From positions 744,001 through 808,000 of the forward strand of contig JACKCH010000011.1 in the NCBI GenBank assembly GCA_020634115.1: a stretch of DNA of 64,000 nt, written 5' to 3'. Made by a program: the position numbers and the translations under genes. Below are positions 47,388 to 56,403 of the stretch, one piece after another (positions within the stretch are counted from its first letter, which is position 1; every line of letters begins with the position of its first letter). The stretch comes from Anaerolineaceae bacterium (GTDB taxonomy: Bacteria > Chloroflexota > Anaerolineae > Aggregatilineales > Phototrophicaceae). Below the pieces are notes generated by a model. The model worked only from the letters and a program-made list of their open reading frames with translations, had not been told where the DNA came from and made no database searches.

Positions 47388-48515
47388 ATGAGTGCAATTC
47401 GTGAATCCTGGTCAAAACTCCCGCGACTGGTTCAGGCTGGTATCATTCTGGCGCTGATCGTCGTTACACCATTTCTCCTCAACGTGCTGGAACAATTTAC
47501 CGATTTCGGGCTGCTGACGCAGGTCAACCGGGCCCTGATTTATGTGGTGCTGGCGCTGGGGCTGAACATCGTCGTCGGTTTCGCCGGACTACTTGACCTG
47601 GGGTACGCCGCCTTTTTTGCGATTGGCGCGTATACCTTCGGCGCACTGACCTGGCCGAATCTGGGTGTAGGAGCGAGCTTCTTTATCGCTATCTGGATTT
47701 GCGCGGTGGTGGCGGCCTTCTTCGGCGTGCTGGTGGGTACCCCCACGCTGCGACTGCGTGGCGACTACCTGGCGATTGTGACGCTGGCCTTCGGTGAAAT
47801 CATCCCGACTCTTGTCCGCAACCTGGATGACATCACTATCCGTATCGGCGATTGGGTCATCCTGGATAAATTCAACCTCACGAACGGGCCACAGGGCATG
47901 AACCCGCTCGGCAGGCCGGATTTCTCATTCTTCGAGGGGGTTTTTAACCTGCAGCCGGGAACGCTGGCGGTCAGTTTTGACCCCAAGTTCTGGTATTTCA
48001 TGATCGTCATTGCCGCCGCGATGGTACTGTTCGCGTCGCGCCGCCTGGACACTTCCCGGTTGGGGCGGGCGTGGAAAGCCATCCGCGAAGACGAAACCGC
48101 TGCGGATTTTATGGGCGTTGATCCCATTCGCACCAAGCTGCTGGCCTTCGCCATTGGCGCGTCTTTCTCCGGTTTTGCTGGGGTGATCTTTGCATCTATG
48201 GTTCAGGCGATTTTCCCCGAACTGTTCCGCTTCCAGGTTTCCATCTTCCTGCTCATCGTTGTCATTCTGAGCGGGATGGGGAACGTGTTCGGTGTGTTAG
48301 TCGGTGGGATTATCATCTCAACGTTTGACGGTGTGCTGCTGGCGCAGGTGCTGCCGAAATGGTTGCCCGATTTGGATGTTCAGAGTTTCCGCTGGGTGTT
48401 CTTTGGGGCTGGCTTGATTATCTTCATGATCTTCCGCCCGCAGGGCTTATTCCCGCGGAAGGCGAAAGCGGCAGTAACGCCACCGCCTGCCCTGGCCCCG
48501 GAAGGAGGTGACTGA
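47388..48515 (+). CDS. livM: Branched-chain amino acid-type ABC transporter, permease LivM
   Basis: 375-residue partner permease. GLNIVVGFAGLLDLGYAAFFAIGAYTFG, GTPTLRLRGDYLAIVTLAFGEIIP and AWKAIREDETAADFMGVDPIRTKLLAFAIGASFSG are the LivM signatures. I use ATG 47388, eight bp after the LivH stop and behind AGGGGGTG. It ends overlapping the next start by one base (TGATG). Confidence 0.93.
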   Translation: MSAIRESWSKLPRLVQAGIILALIVVTPFLLNVLEQFTDFGLLTQVNRALIYVVLALGLNIVVGFAGLLDLGYAAFFAIGAYTFGALTWPNLGVGASFFIAIWICAVVAAFFGVLVGTPTLRLRGDYLAIVTLAFGEIIPTLVRNLDDITIRIGDWVILDKFNLTNGPQGMNPLGRPDFSFFEGVFNLQPGTLAVSFDPKFWYFMIVIAAAMVLFASRRLDTSRLGRAWKAIREDETAADFMGVDPIRTKLLAFAIGASFSGFAGVIFASMVQAIFPELFRFQVSIFLLIVVILSGMGNVFGVLVGGIIISTFDGVLLAQVLPKWLPDLDVQSFRWVFFGAGLIIFMIFRPQGLFPRKAKAAVTPPPALAPEGGD

Positions 48516-49306
48516 TGGCCGCATTGCTGGAAGCGAAGGGCGTCAGTAAAAAGTTCGGTGGTCTGATCGCGGTGGATACGCTGGATTTCATTCTGGAAGA
48601 GCAGGCTATTGCCAGCATCATCGGGCCGAACGGCGCCGGTAAAACCACCTTTTTTAACGTCGTGACCGGGTTTTATAAACCGACTACCGGCACGGTGCTG
48701 TTCAACAAGCATGACATCGGCGGACGCAAACCCAATCAACTCACCCGGCTAGGCATTGGCCGTACCTTCCAGACCATCCGCCTGTTCAACAATATGACGG
48801 TGTTGGAAAACGTGCTGGTGGGGATGCACCACCGGCTGCACGCCAGTTTCTTCGGCGCGGTTCTCCAACCGCCGCGCGTGCGCCGTGAGGAACAGCACGC
48901 CTATGAAGAGGCGATGGGGCTGCTGGACTATGTCGGCCTGAAGGGACATGAGGAAGATTTCGCTAAGAATCTGCCTTACGGCTTGCAGCGCCGCCTGGAA
49001 ATTGCGCGGGCGCTGGGGACGGACCCCAAGATGCTGCTGCTGGACGAACCTACCGCCGGGATGAACCCGAACGAAACCCAGGATATGACCCAGTTTATCC
49101 GCAAGCTGCGTGATGATCGCGGGCTGACGATTCTGCTGATCGAACATGATATGCACGTTGTGATGGGTATTTCCGATAAAGTCACGGTGCTGGACTATGG
49201 TAAGAAGATCGCGGAAGGCACGCCCGCCCAGATTCAGCGCGACGAACGGGTGATTGAGGCCTACCTGGGGCGGCGGGCATTGGAGATGCTGAAACATGAC
49301 GACTGA
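48515..49306 (+). CDS. livG: Branched-chain amino acid-type ABC transporter, ATPase LivG
   Basis: 263 residues. Walker A GPNGAGKTTFFNVVTG, the Liv-specific RLGIGRTFQTIRLFNNMTVLENVLVG, signature LPYGLQRRLEIARALG and Walker B MLLLDEPTAGMNPNE. Its start codon shares a base with the LivM stop, and its end overlaps LivF by 11 bp, so all five genes form one operon. Confidence 0.95.
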   Translation: MAALLEAKGVSKKFGGLIAVDTLDFILEEQAIASIIGPNGAGKTTFFNVVTGFYKPTTGTVLFNKHDIGGRKPNQLTRLGIGRTFQTIRLFNNMTVLENVLVGMHHRLHASFFGAVLQPPRVRREEQHAYEEAMGLLDYVGLKGHEEDFAKNLPYGLQRRLEIARALGTDPKMLLLDEPTAGMNPNETQDMTQFIRKLRDDRGLTILLIEHDMHVVMGISDKVTVLDYGKKIAEGTPAQIQRDERVIEAYLGRRALEMLKHDD

Positions 49307-50027
49307 TGGCACAAAACGCATGTTGGAACTGGATAATGTCCACAGTTACTATGGCAATATCCACGCCTTGCAGGGGATCAGCCTGTATGTGAACGAAGGC
49401 GAAATCGTCACGCTCATCGGCGCGAACGGTGCCGGGAAATCCACGACGATTCGCACCGTCAGCGGGATTATGCACCCGCGTGAAGGCACGATTATGTTCG
49501 ACGGTCAGCCGATTCATGATGTCCCGGCGCATGATCTGGTCGGGCAAGGCATCGCCCAATCACCGGAAGGGCGGCGGATTTTCCCACGTCTGACGGTACG
49601 CGACAACCTGGAAATGGGCGCGTACAAACGTAATGATGCTGCCGGAATTAAAGAAGACCTGGAAATGGTGTTCACCCTGTTCCCGCGTCTGGCTGAACGG
49701 CGCACGCAGATGGGCGGCACGCTTTCCGGCGGTGAACAGCAGATGCTGGCGATTGGCCGGGCGCTGATGGCGCGTCCCCGACTGCTGCTGCTGGATGAGC
49801 CGTCAATGGGGTTAGCCCCGGTGCTGGTGGAACTGATCTTCGAGACGGTTCAGCGCATCAATCAGACCGGCACGACGATTCTGCTGGTGGAACAGAACGC
49901 GCTGATGGCGCTAGAAGTCGCGCAGCGCGGCTATGTGCTGCAAAGTGGCACGGTGGTGCTGCACGATGACGCGGCGGCGCTGATGAAGAACGAAATGGTG
50001 CGCAAGGTGTACCTGGGCGAGACGTAA
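49296..50027 (+). CDS. livF: Branched-chain amino acid-type ABC transporter, ATPase LivF
   Basis: 243 residues. Walker A GANGAGKSTTIRTVSG, IAQSPEGRRIFPRLTVRDNLEMGA, LSGGEQQMLAIGRALM and LLLLDEPSMGLAPVLVELIFE are all as in LivF. It is the last gene of the liv operon and is followed by a terminator. Confidence 0.95.
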   Translation: MTTDGTKRMLELDNVHSYYGNIHALQGISLYVNEGEIVTLIGANGAGKSTTIRTVSGIMHPREGTIMFDGQPIHDVPAHDLVGQGIAQSPEGRRIFPRLTVRDNLEMGAYKRNDAAGIKEDLEMVFTLFPRLAERRTQMGGTLSGGEQQMLAIGRALMARPRLLLLDEPSMGLAPVLVELIFETVQRINQTGTTILLVEQNALMALEVAQRGYVLQSGTVVLHDDAAALMKNEMVRKVYLGET

Positions 50028-50053
50028 CCGACGCGCCTTCGCTGCTTTAGCAC

Positions 50054-50087
50054 AAAGAGTCATCCTTTGCGGGATGGCTCTTTTATT
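50054..50087 (+). terminator. Rho-independent terminator of the liv operon
   Basis: Stem AAAGAGTCATCC / GGATGGCTCTTT with one T-G mismatch-like wobble and loop TTTGCG, followed by TTATTTCC. It starts 27 bp after the LivF stop. Confidence 0.82.
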
Positions 50088-50097
50088 TCCGGGGGAT

Positions 50098-50329
50098 AGG
50101 GCAATCGCATCAAATATGTTCTATGTAAAATGGCCTTTTCTAACCCCTCCCCAACCCTCCTTCAAGGGGACGTAGGTCTCCCGTCTCAGTCGCCCGCAAA
50201 CGAGGAGGGAGTCGGTCAGGCAGGACAAATAAGTCGCCCCCGCTGGCGGTGACCGAAGGAAAGATTTAGAGGGGGTAAAAAAAGCCAAAAACGCACATCA
50301 ATGCGAAATTCCCATTTTGATGAATCACC
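50098..50329. repeat. TIR element (family B), copy 7, complete
   Basis: 232-bp copy, starting AGGGCAATCGCATCAAA and ending ATTTTGATGAATCACCC, so the right terminal repeat has lost two bases. It has the GGACGTAGGTCTCCCGTCTC block of the copy at 33342-33566 and an extra GTGACCGAAGGAAAG. The spacer 50028-50410 contains little else. Confidence 0.82.
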
Positions 50330-50410
50330 CGGTTTCCAGGTGACGCCGCCCTGGTGGTTCGTAGCGCATTATGCTATTGTTTCAGCGCTGGGCTAGAGGG
50401 GTGGGATGGT

Positions 50411-51121
50411 ATGGAACGGAAGCCGTATAAATACTATGATCTGGTGATGGCGTTGTTCGTCACCGTGCTGTTGTTGAGCAATCTGTTAAGCAGCGCCAAA
50501 ATCATTGATTTAGGCGTGGCGCTGGGGCCGATTGCGTTCATTTTTGACGCCGGGACGCTGGTTTTCCCCATCTCATATATCTTCGGGGACATCCTGACGG
50601 AAGTTTACGGCTACCGGCGGGCGCGGCGGGTGATCTGGGCGGGCTTCGGCGCAACGGCGCTGATGGGATTTTTCGTGTGGCTGACCGGGGTGCTGCCGGG
50701 TGAAGTGGCCTGGCAGGGTTACGCCGGGCAAAGCGCGTATGACGCCATCCTGGGTGGGGTGAGTGGATTGGTGGTTGCTAGCCTGGCGGCTTACTTCGTC
50801 GGGGAGTTCAGCAACAGCTACGTGCTGGCAAAAATGAAGATCGCCACCAAAGGCCGCTGGCTGTGGAGTCGCACCATCGGCAGCACGCTGGTGGGCGAGG
50901 GTGTAGACAGCATCACCTTTTTCCTGATAGCGACGGCGCTGGGCGTATTCCCGCCGGAGATTATCGTCAGCCTGATCGTGACAAACTACATCCTCAAAGT
51001 GGGGATTGAAGTGGCGTTCACGCCGGTCACGCTGCGGGTGGTCAGCGCCCTCAAACGCGCCGAACAGGAAGACTATTACGACTATGACACGCAGTTCAAC
51101 CCGTTCAAGTTGGAAGTGTAG
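50411..51121 (+). CDS. YhhQ/VUT-family queuosine-precursor-type transporter
   Basis: 236-residue membrane protein with about six helices. LSSAKIIDLG, the signature FPISYIFGDILTEVYGYRRARRVIW, and VGEFSNSYVLAKMKIATKGRWLWSRTIGSTLVGEGVDS are typical of COG1738 (YhhQ), which imports the queuosine precursors preQ0/preQ1 in E. coli. I use ATG 50411, preceded by GGGATGG; a GTG further up lies in the leader. Without a queuosine gene nearby, the substrate is inferred from the family. Confidence 0.88.
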   Translation: MERKPYKYYDLVMALFVTVLLLSNLLSSAKIIDLGVALGPIAFIFDAGTLVFPISYIFGDILTEVYGYRRARRVIWAGFGATALMGFFVWLTGVLPGEVAWQGYAGQSAYDAILGGVSGLVVASLAAYFVGEFSNSYVLAKMKIATKGRWLWSRTIGSTLVGEGVDSITFFLIATALGVFPPEIIVSLIVTNYILKVGIEVAFTPVTLRVVSALKRAEQEDYYDYDTQFNPFKLEV

Positions 51122-51232
51122 GGACGGCATTTTAGCTGGTTAGCTCTTTAGCCGTCAAGTTTCTCAAGAATGAGCGTAGGGACGGCATTTTTGCCGTCCG
51201 GCGGACACCCAGAAGGATGTCCCTACGAATCC
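51119..51232. repeat. GTAGGGAC-type repeats between two transporter genes
   Basis: Units TAGGGACGGCATTTTTGCCGTCC and GGCGGACACCCAGAAGGATG then TCCCTAC, plus a truncated first one; same family as at 44818-44884. Confidence 0.65.
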
Positions 51233-51294
51233 TTTGCGATGCTAGTCACCTGTATGTATCACATCAACGGTTAATTTACGGATGTAATTCAATT

Positions 51295-52578
51295 ATGCTG
51301 ATTGACTCGGTAGAGCCAACCTATACCCCCGCCCAGCGCGAGACGATTTATCGCCGCAACTTTTTCTTCTTCCTGATAGACGGCACGCTGTTCATGGTGG
51401 CGATTAATATCATCGGCACTTCAACGGTGATTCCCGACTTTATCCGCCACCTGACGAACTCGGAAGTGCTGATCGGACTTTCCGGCAGCCTGTTCGATAT
51501 TGGCTGGCTGATGCCGCAGCTGTTCGTGGCGCGGTACGTGGTGCGGGCGTCGCGCAAAAAGTGGTGGTTCGTCGGCCCGAATATCCCGGTACGGTTCGTG
51601 ATTCTGGTGTTTGGCGTGTTGATCGCGCTGCTCGGCAAGGATCGCACCGGCCTGATCCTGGTGGCCTTCCTGGTGTGCTATGGCATCGCGGCGGTGGGGG
51701 ATGGTCTGGTGGGCGTCCCCTGGGCCGACCTGACCGGGAGCAGCCTGGATAACCGTTGGCGCGCCCGCTTCTTCGGCCTGATGTCCGCCCTCACTGGCCT
51801 GATTATGCTGGCGCTGGCCCCGGTGATAGGCCACGTCCTGAGCGAAAGTGGCCCGGAATTCCCCAATAATTACGCCCTGCTCTTTGGCAGTGCCGGGGTG
51901 CTGTTCGCGCTCTCGATTTTGCCGACTCTGTTCCTGCATGAACTACCGGGGGGCAAGGCGGTTGAGGCCGTCCCGCCGCTGCGCGAGTTCCTGCCCGACC
52001 TGGGGCGGGTGCTGCGCGACGATTCACCCTTCCGAGCGATGGTGATTGTCCGCACGTTTTCCAACCTGTTCATCATGGCTGGGCCGTTCTATATCGGTTT
52101 CGCCACGACGCAACTGGGGTTGACCAGCGCGTCCGCCGTGCCAGTGTTCCTTTCCATGCAGACGGTAGGCGCCTTGAGCGGGGCGCTGCTGTACTCTTGG
52201 ATTGGGGCGCGGCACAACCTGCTGTATATCCGTATGGCGTTGGGCGTGGGAACACTGCTGCCAATCAGTGCTTTGCTCGCCAGTGTGGTCGGCCCAGTGC
52301 CGCTGTATATCGGGTTTTTCGTGTCCGGGCTGGTGGTGATGAACCTGTTCATGAGCTACCTGAACTGGGTCGTCTCGTACGCCACCCCGGAGCAGCGTCC
52401 CATCTATACCGGGCTGTTCAACACGGTTGCTGCCGTCACATCTTTGCTGTCGCCGCTGCTGGCCGGGACTATCGCGCAAGTGCTGGGGTATGAGGTGCTG
52501 TTTTTTGTAGCGCTGCTGATGGCGTTATGCGCGTTGTATGTGACGCTGCGCTACGTGCGGAATCCGAAATCGCAGTAA
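51295..52578 (+). CDS. Major facilitator superfamily transporter
   Basis: 427 residues, about 12 membrane helices. NFFFFLIDGTLFMVAINIIGTSTVIPDFI is helix 1, LIGLSGSLFDIGWLMPQLFVARYV helix 2, with a positive loop RASRKKW as in MFS motif A. Substrate unknown. I use ATG 51295; earlier codons up to 51217 lie in the repeat-bearing leader and lack a ribosome site. Confidence 0.85.
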   Translation: MLIDSVEPTYTPAQRETIYRRNFFFFLIDGTLFMVAINIIGTSTVIPDFIRHLTNSEVLIGLSGSLFDIGWLMPQLFVARYVVRASRKKWWFVGPNIPVRFVILVFGVLIALLGKDRTGLILVAFLVCYGIAAVGDGLVGVPWADLTGSSLDNRWRARFFGLMSALTGLIMLALAPVIGHVLSESGPEFPNNYALLFGSAGVLFALSILPTLFLHELPGGKAVEAVPPLREFLPDLGRVLRDDSPFRAMVIVRTFSNLFIMAGPFYIGFATTQLGLTSASAVPVFLSMQTVGALSGALLYSWIGARHNLLYIRMALGVGTLLPISALLASVVGPVPLYIGFFVSGLVVMNLFMSYLNWVVSYATPEQRPIYTGLFNTVAAVTSLLSPLLAGTIAQVLGYEVLFFVALLMALCALYVTLRYVRNPKSQ

Positions 52579-53622
52579 TTATTCCCCCGCGCCGGGATGC
52601 AGCACACTGGCTTTCAACTGCCCGCAACCGGCGTCAATATCAATGCCGCGCCGGACACGTACCGTCGCGCTGACGCCGTATTCCGCCAGTACCGCCACAA
52701 ACGCCTCGATGCGCTCTCCCGCTGACGGGCCATGCGCGTAGGCGGCGGTGGGGTTGAGCGGAATCAGGTTGACATGACACATCAACCCTTTGAGCAGCGC
52801 CCCCAGTGCGTGTGCCTGTTGCGGCGTGTCGTTTTCCTTGTGGATGAGCGCCCATTCAAAGGTGATGCGCCGCCCGCTTTTCTCCACGTAGTAGCGGCAG
52901 GCATCCAGTAGTTCCGCCACTGACCAGCGTTTATTGACTGGCAGCAGCGCCCCGCGTTCGCCATCGGTGGCCGCGTGCAGGCTGATCGCCAGCTTGACCT
53001 GCAAGCCCTCGTCCGCGAAACGGCGAATCTGCGGCACGAGGCCAACGGTACTCACGGTGATATGTCGCGCCCCGATGCCCAACTCGCTCATCAGGCGGCG
53101 GATGGCTTCCAGGGAAGCGTCGTAATTGTGGAACGGTTCGCCCATCCCCATCAACACCACGTTGCTCAGGCGATCCCCTTCGGCGGTCAGGAGGCGGGCA
53201 TATTGCAGCGCCTGTTCAAAAATCTCCGCTACCGTCAGATTGCGGGCGAATCCCATCTGCCCGGTGGCGCAAAACACACAGCCCATCGCGCACCCGGCCT
53301 GTGTGGAGATACACGCTGTCCTGCGGTCATCGTCATACAGCATCAGCACCGATTCAATCAGTTGGCCGTCCGGCAGGCGGTACAGGCGTTTCACCGTCCC
53401 GTCCCGGCTTGATTGTTCGGCGGCGGTTTCCAGCACGCCCAGCCGGGTTTCGGCTTCCAGCCGTGTTCGCAGCGTCTTGGGCAGATTCGTCATCTCAGCA
53501 AAGGACGCGACCTGCCGGTTATACAGCCAGTCCCACACCTGCCCGGCGCGGAATTTCGGTTCTCCCCAACTGACCAGCAGTTCGGTCAGTGCATCCTGGG
53601 TTAATTCGTAAAGGTTTATCAT
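52579..53622 (-). CDS. rlmN: Dual-specificity rRNA/tRNA adenine C2-methyltransferase RlmN
   Basis: Radical SAM enzyme (347 residues) that methylates A2503 of 23S rRNA and A37 of some tRNAs. The cluster motif is CAMGCVFCATGQMGF (near residue 112), with VLMGMGEPFHNYDASLEAIRRL and HITVSTVGLVPQIRRFADEG following. A Cys near the end (DAGCGQLKAS) is the likely methyl-carrying Cys. It ends in convergence with the MFS gene. Confidence 0.97.
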   Translation of the reverse strand: MINLYELTQDALTELLVSWGEPKFRAGQVWDWLYNRQVASFAEMTNLPKTLRTRLEAETRLGVLETAAEQSSRDGTVKRLYRLPDGQLIESVLMLYDDDRRTACISTQAGCAMGCVFCATGQMGFARNLTVAEIFEQALQYARLLTAEGDRLSNVVLMGMGEPFHNYDASLEAIRRLMSELGIGARHITVSTVGLVPQIRRFADEGLQVKLAISLHAATDGERGALLPVNKRWSVAELLDACRYYVEKSGRRITFEWALIHKENDTPQQAHALGALLKGLMCHVNLIPLNPTAAYAHGPSAGERIEAFVAVLAEYGVSATVRVRRGIDIDAGCGQLKASVLHPGAGE

Positions 53623-53859
53623 CAGTCACACGTTCCAGACTATGCAAGAACCGTAGTGTACACCACACAGCGGCCTCGTTTCTATGCTGTGATGTGCCAT
53701 AGGGGGTTTGCTCTGTGCGTTGGAGGCGATCCGGCTTCGACCAGCCGTCCCCATGCGGTGTGGAAAACGGCGCGGGTCAGCCTGTCACCACTGTTTGAGG
53801 GTGAAGTAGCGTTACAGGAGCATCACATTCTTGCCAGCAGGAATGCCCTCTGACTTCGG

Positions 53860-53884
53860 CGGACGCGCAGAAGGGCATCCCTGC
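53860..53884. repeat. GTAGGGAC-type hairpin unit
   Basis: Degenerate unit CGGACGCGCAGAAGGGCATC then CCTGCG, next to the GH13 amylase stop. It could help to end that transcript. Confidence 0.55.
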
Positions 53885-53886
53885 GA

Positions 53887-55506
53887 TTAAAAGACCATCT
53901 GTTTCCGCTTCTGGATCAGGTCGGTGTAGTATGCCAGCAGCGCCGTGTCCTGGTCGTCTCCCCAGACCATCGGGACGCGATTGGTGTGCAGCCCCATGCC
54001 CTTTGTGCCGACTTTCTGACTCAGGCCGACTTCCGTGCCATAGTAGATGATGGGCGGCCCCGGCAGACTCATCTGTTCGGCGGCAGCCCGGCGCAGCGCC
54101 GCTTTGTCCCCCCCGGCGATGAACAGGAAACGATCCATGTCATGGTTATCCAGGAAAGTCGGCAGCAGGAAGTCGGGCGGGAAATAAACTGTATGCCGGG
54201 CGGCAAACCGTTCGTAGTTGGCTTCCGGCCATGTTTTCCAGCCGAACGTCTTGCGGAGTGCCTCACTGCTGTGGAAATCCAGCGCACCGTCTAACTGGCC
54301 GACATACTGCCGCAGCATATCCGGCGCATCCACGACCTCGCCAAAACAGAACGAATCCGGTTTGACCTCACGGCAGGCGGCGCGGAAGTCGCCCCAGAAG
54401 GCCGGGCCGGGGCCGAGGGCATAATCCAGCCGGTAGCCGTCCACGTCGAATTCACGCAGCCAGTAGCGGGCAATATCCAGCATCCAGTCACGGGCGGCGG
54501 GGTTCGCCAGGTTGATCTGTGGCATGGAGACGGATGTGAAGAACGTCCGGTAGCCAATGCGTGAATCGTCAAACGTGAACCAGTCACGGTACGGGCTGGT
54601 TGGGTCGCTTTTGGCCTCCAGGAAAATCGGGTTCTGGTACGACATATGGTTACATACGAGGTCGAGCAGCACGCGGATACCGCGCTGGTGCGCCGCATCG
54701 ACCAGCGAATGCAACGCGGCATCACCCCCCAAGCGCGGTTCGGTGCATTTGTAATCCAGGATGTCGTAGCCATGATGAGTCGGACTCAGCCAGGTGGGAC
54801 TCAGCCAGATACAGGTTGCGCCCAGGTCGGCTATATAGCCTAACTTCTGCTCCACACCCCTTAGTGTGCCGCCACAGAACCCCATCAGATCGGTGGTTTG
54901 CAGCCATTGATGCCCGTCGCCGGGGTAAAAGCGGTCTACGAACACCTGATAGATAACGGCTTCCCTCGCCCACTCCGGGACGCGCAGTGTATCCACATGA
55001 TAGGCGAAAACCGTCGCTTTGGCCGGGTCGCCAACCATCAGGCCATCCGGCAGGGGTTCACCCCGGAAGAAGTAACCCGAAGCATGTTCAGCGGTGGTCT
55101 GCACATCCGGCCAGTCCGCCCAGATTTCCGCGCCGCCCGCATCCCACGCGCCGATGGTGTAGCGAACGGTTGTGCCAGCAGGCTGAGGCGGCAGACTCCC
55201 CTCCCAGGTGGTGACATAGCTCCACGAGAGGGTATCCCAGGTTGTCTCGACCTGTTCCAGAGGCAAGGCGTGACCGTGAACCGCTGTACCACGACTCCCG
55301 GTGGGGATACTGCCATCCAGCGTATAGTAACAGGCGACGTGGGTCACGGTGATGTTCTGGCCGGTGGTGACGGTGATGGTCACGGGCTGGTCAGGTTCCG
55401 GGTCACGGGGGGATTTACGATAGGCGTGCTGTACCCCCTGCTGCATAGCCCGGTGGTGTACCAGCTTAAGCTCGTCGCTTGCCAGTGTGCCAAAGATAAA
55501 GTCCAC
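53887..55506 (-). CDS. GH13 alpha-amylase-family enzyme (neopullulanase/maltogenic amylase-like)
   Basis: 539 residues. A beta-sandwich N-terminal part (about 1-135) is followed by the (beta/alpha)8 catalytic barrel. Conserved regions: LLDLVCNHMS (region I), DVDGYRLDYALG with the nucleophile Asp (II), SFCFGEVVDAP with the acid/base Glu (III) and TFLDNHDMDRFLF (IV). FVDRFYPGDGHQ and WLSPTWLSPTHHGYDILDY mark the neopullulanase/cyclomaltodextrinase type. There is no signal peptide, so it likely cuts imported maltodextrins in the cytosol. It starts with GTG six bp behind the MalG stop, last gene of the maltodextrin operon. Confidence 0.92.
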   Translation of the reverse strand: MDFIFGTLASDELKLVHHRAMQQGVQHAYRKSPRDPEPDQPVTITVTTGQNITVTHVACYYTLDGSIPTGSRGTAVHGHALPLEQVETTWDTLSWSYVTTWEGSLPPQPAGTTVRYTIGAWDAGGAEIWADWPDVQTTAEHASGYFFRGEPLPDGLMVGDPAKATVFAYHVDTLRVPEWAREAVIYQVFVDRFYPGDGHQWLQTTDLMGFCGGTLRGVEQKLGYIADLGATCIWLSPTWLSPTHHGYDILDYKCTEPRLGGDAALHSLVDAAHQRGIRVLLDLVCNHMSYQNPIFLEAKSDPTSPYRDWFTFDDSRIGYRTFFTSVSMPQINLANPAARDWMLDIARYWLREFDVDGYRLDYALGPGPAFWGDFRAACREVKPDSFCFGEVVDAPDMLRQYVGQLDGALDFHSSEALRKTFGWKTWPEANYERFAARHTVYFPPDFLLPTFLDNHDMDRFLFIAGGDKAALRRAAAEQMSLPGPPIIYYGTEVGLSQKVGTKGMGLHTNRVPMVWGDDQDTALLAYYTDLIQKRKQMVF

Positions 55507-55512
55507 GCTGGG

Positions 55513-56403
55513 CTACCCCTTTACTGCGCCAATCGTTAAGCCACTCACGATATACCGTTGCAGCGACAGATACAGCAGCACAATCGGCACTGCTGCGATC
55601 AATGACCCGGCGGCGAACACGCCCCAATCGGTGGAGAACTCCCCGCCGGAGACAAAGCTGAACATGCCAACCATGAGCGTCCACGTCTCGCGCTCATTGA
55701 GCATCACCCGCGCCAGCAAGAACTCGTTGAACGTACCCACGAAGGCGAACAGGCCGACCACCACCAGGATCGGGCGTACCAGTGGAAAGATCAGATACCA
55801 GAAGCTCTGCCAGTGGGTCGCGCCGTCTACCTGCGCCGATTCGTCAATATCGCGGGGGATGGTGTCAAAGAAACCCTTCATCAGCCAGATATTGACCGCC
55901 ATGCCGCCGCCCATATAGATCATGATGAGGCCGCCATACGAGTTCAGGCCGAGCAGCGGCACATATTTACCAATCTGGATGAGCATCAGGTAGAGCGCCA
56001 CCAGCGCCAGCAGATTGGGAAACACCTGTACCAGGAAAATCGAAAGCAGCAGGCTGCGCCGCCCCCGAAATCGGAAGCGCGAAAAGGCGTAGGCGCTCAA
56101 AGAGGTGACGAGCAGCGTCAGAATAGTGGATACCCCGGAGATGAACAAGGAGTTGAACATCCAGCGCCAGAAGGGAACCTGAGGGTCATCGAACAACCGC
56201 CGGTAGTTCGTCAGCAGATCATCCAGGTTTTTGACATTGGACGGGATGAGTGTCTGATTTGACATAGAGCCGGTGGGGTTGAACGACGCCGAAGTGATCC
56301 AGATGACCGGGAAGAGCGCAAAGATCAGCGCCAGCGCGATCACGATTCCTAGCGCCACCCGGCTGGTGAGGAAACGTCCCAACAGCATACCGATGTTAGA
56401 CAT
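55513..56403 (-). CDS. malG: Maltodextrin-type ABC transporter, permease MalG
   Basis: 296-residue inner-membrane permease with six helices. The EAA loop is ESAQVDGATHWQSFWYLIFPLVRPILVVVG (conserved EAA-x3-G form), with VQVFPNLLALVALYLMLIQIG earlier. GGAGG stands nine bases before ATG 56403; TTG and GTG codons just upstream are weaker. It overlaps the end of MalF by 8 bp. Its place after MalE and MalF and before an amylase gives the maltodextrin assignment. Confidence 0.9.
   Translation of the reverse strand: MSNIGMLLGRFLTSRVALGIVIALALIFALFPVIWITSASFNPTGSMSNQTLIPSNVKNLDDLLTNYRRLFDDPQVPFWRWMFNSLFISGVSTILTLLVTSLSAYAFSRFRFRGRRSLLLSIFLVQVFPNLLALVALYLMLIQIGKYVPLLGLNSYGGLIMIYMGGGMAVNIWLMKGFFDTIPRDIDESAQVDGATHWQSFWYLIFPLVRPILVVVGLFAFVGTFNEFLLARVMLNERETWTLMVGMFSFVSGGEFSTDWGVFAAGSLIAAVPIVLLYLSLQRYIVSGLTIGAVKG

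Noticed and set aside
50330..50410. preQ1 riboswitch before the YhhQ-type gene
   Set aside because: No preQ1-like stem with A-rich tail could be found in the leader.
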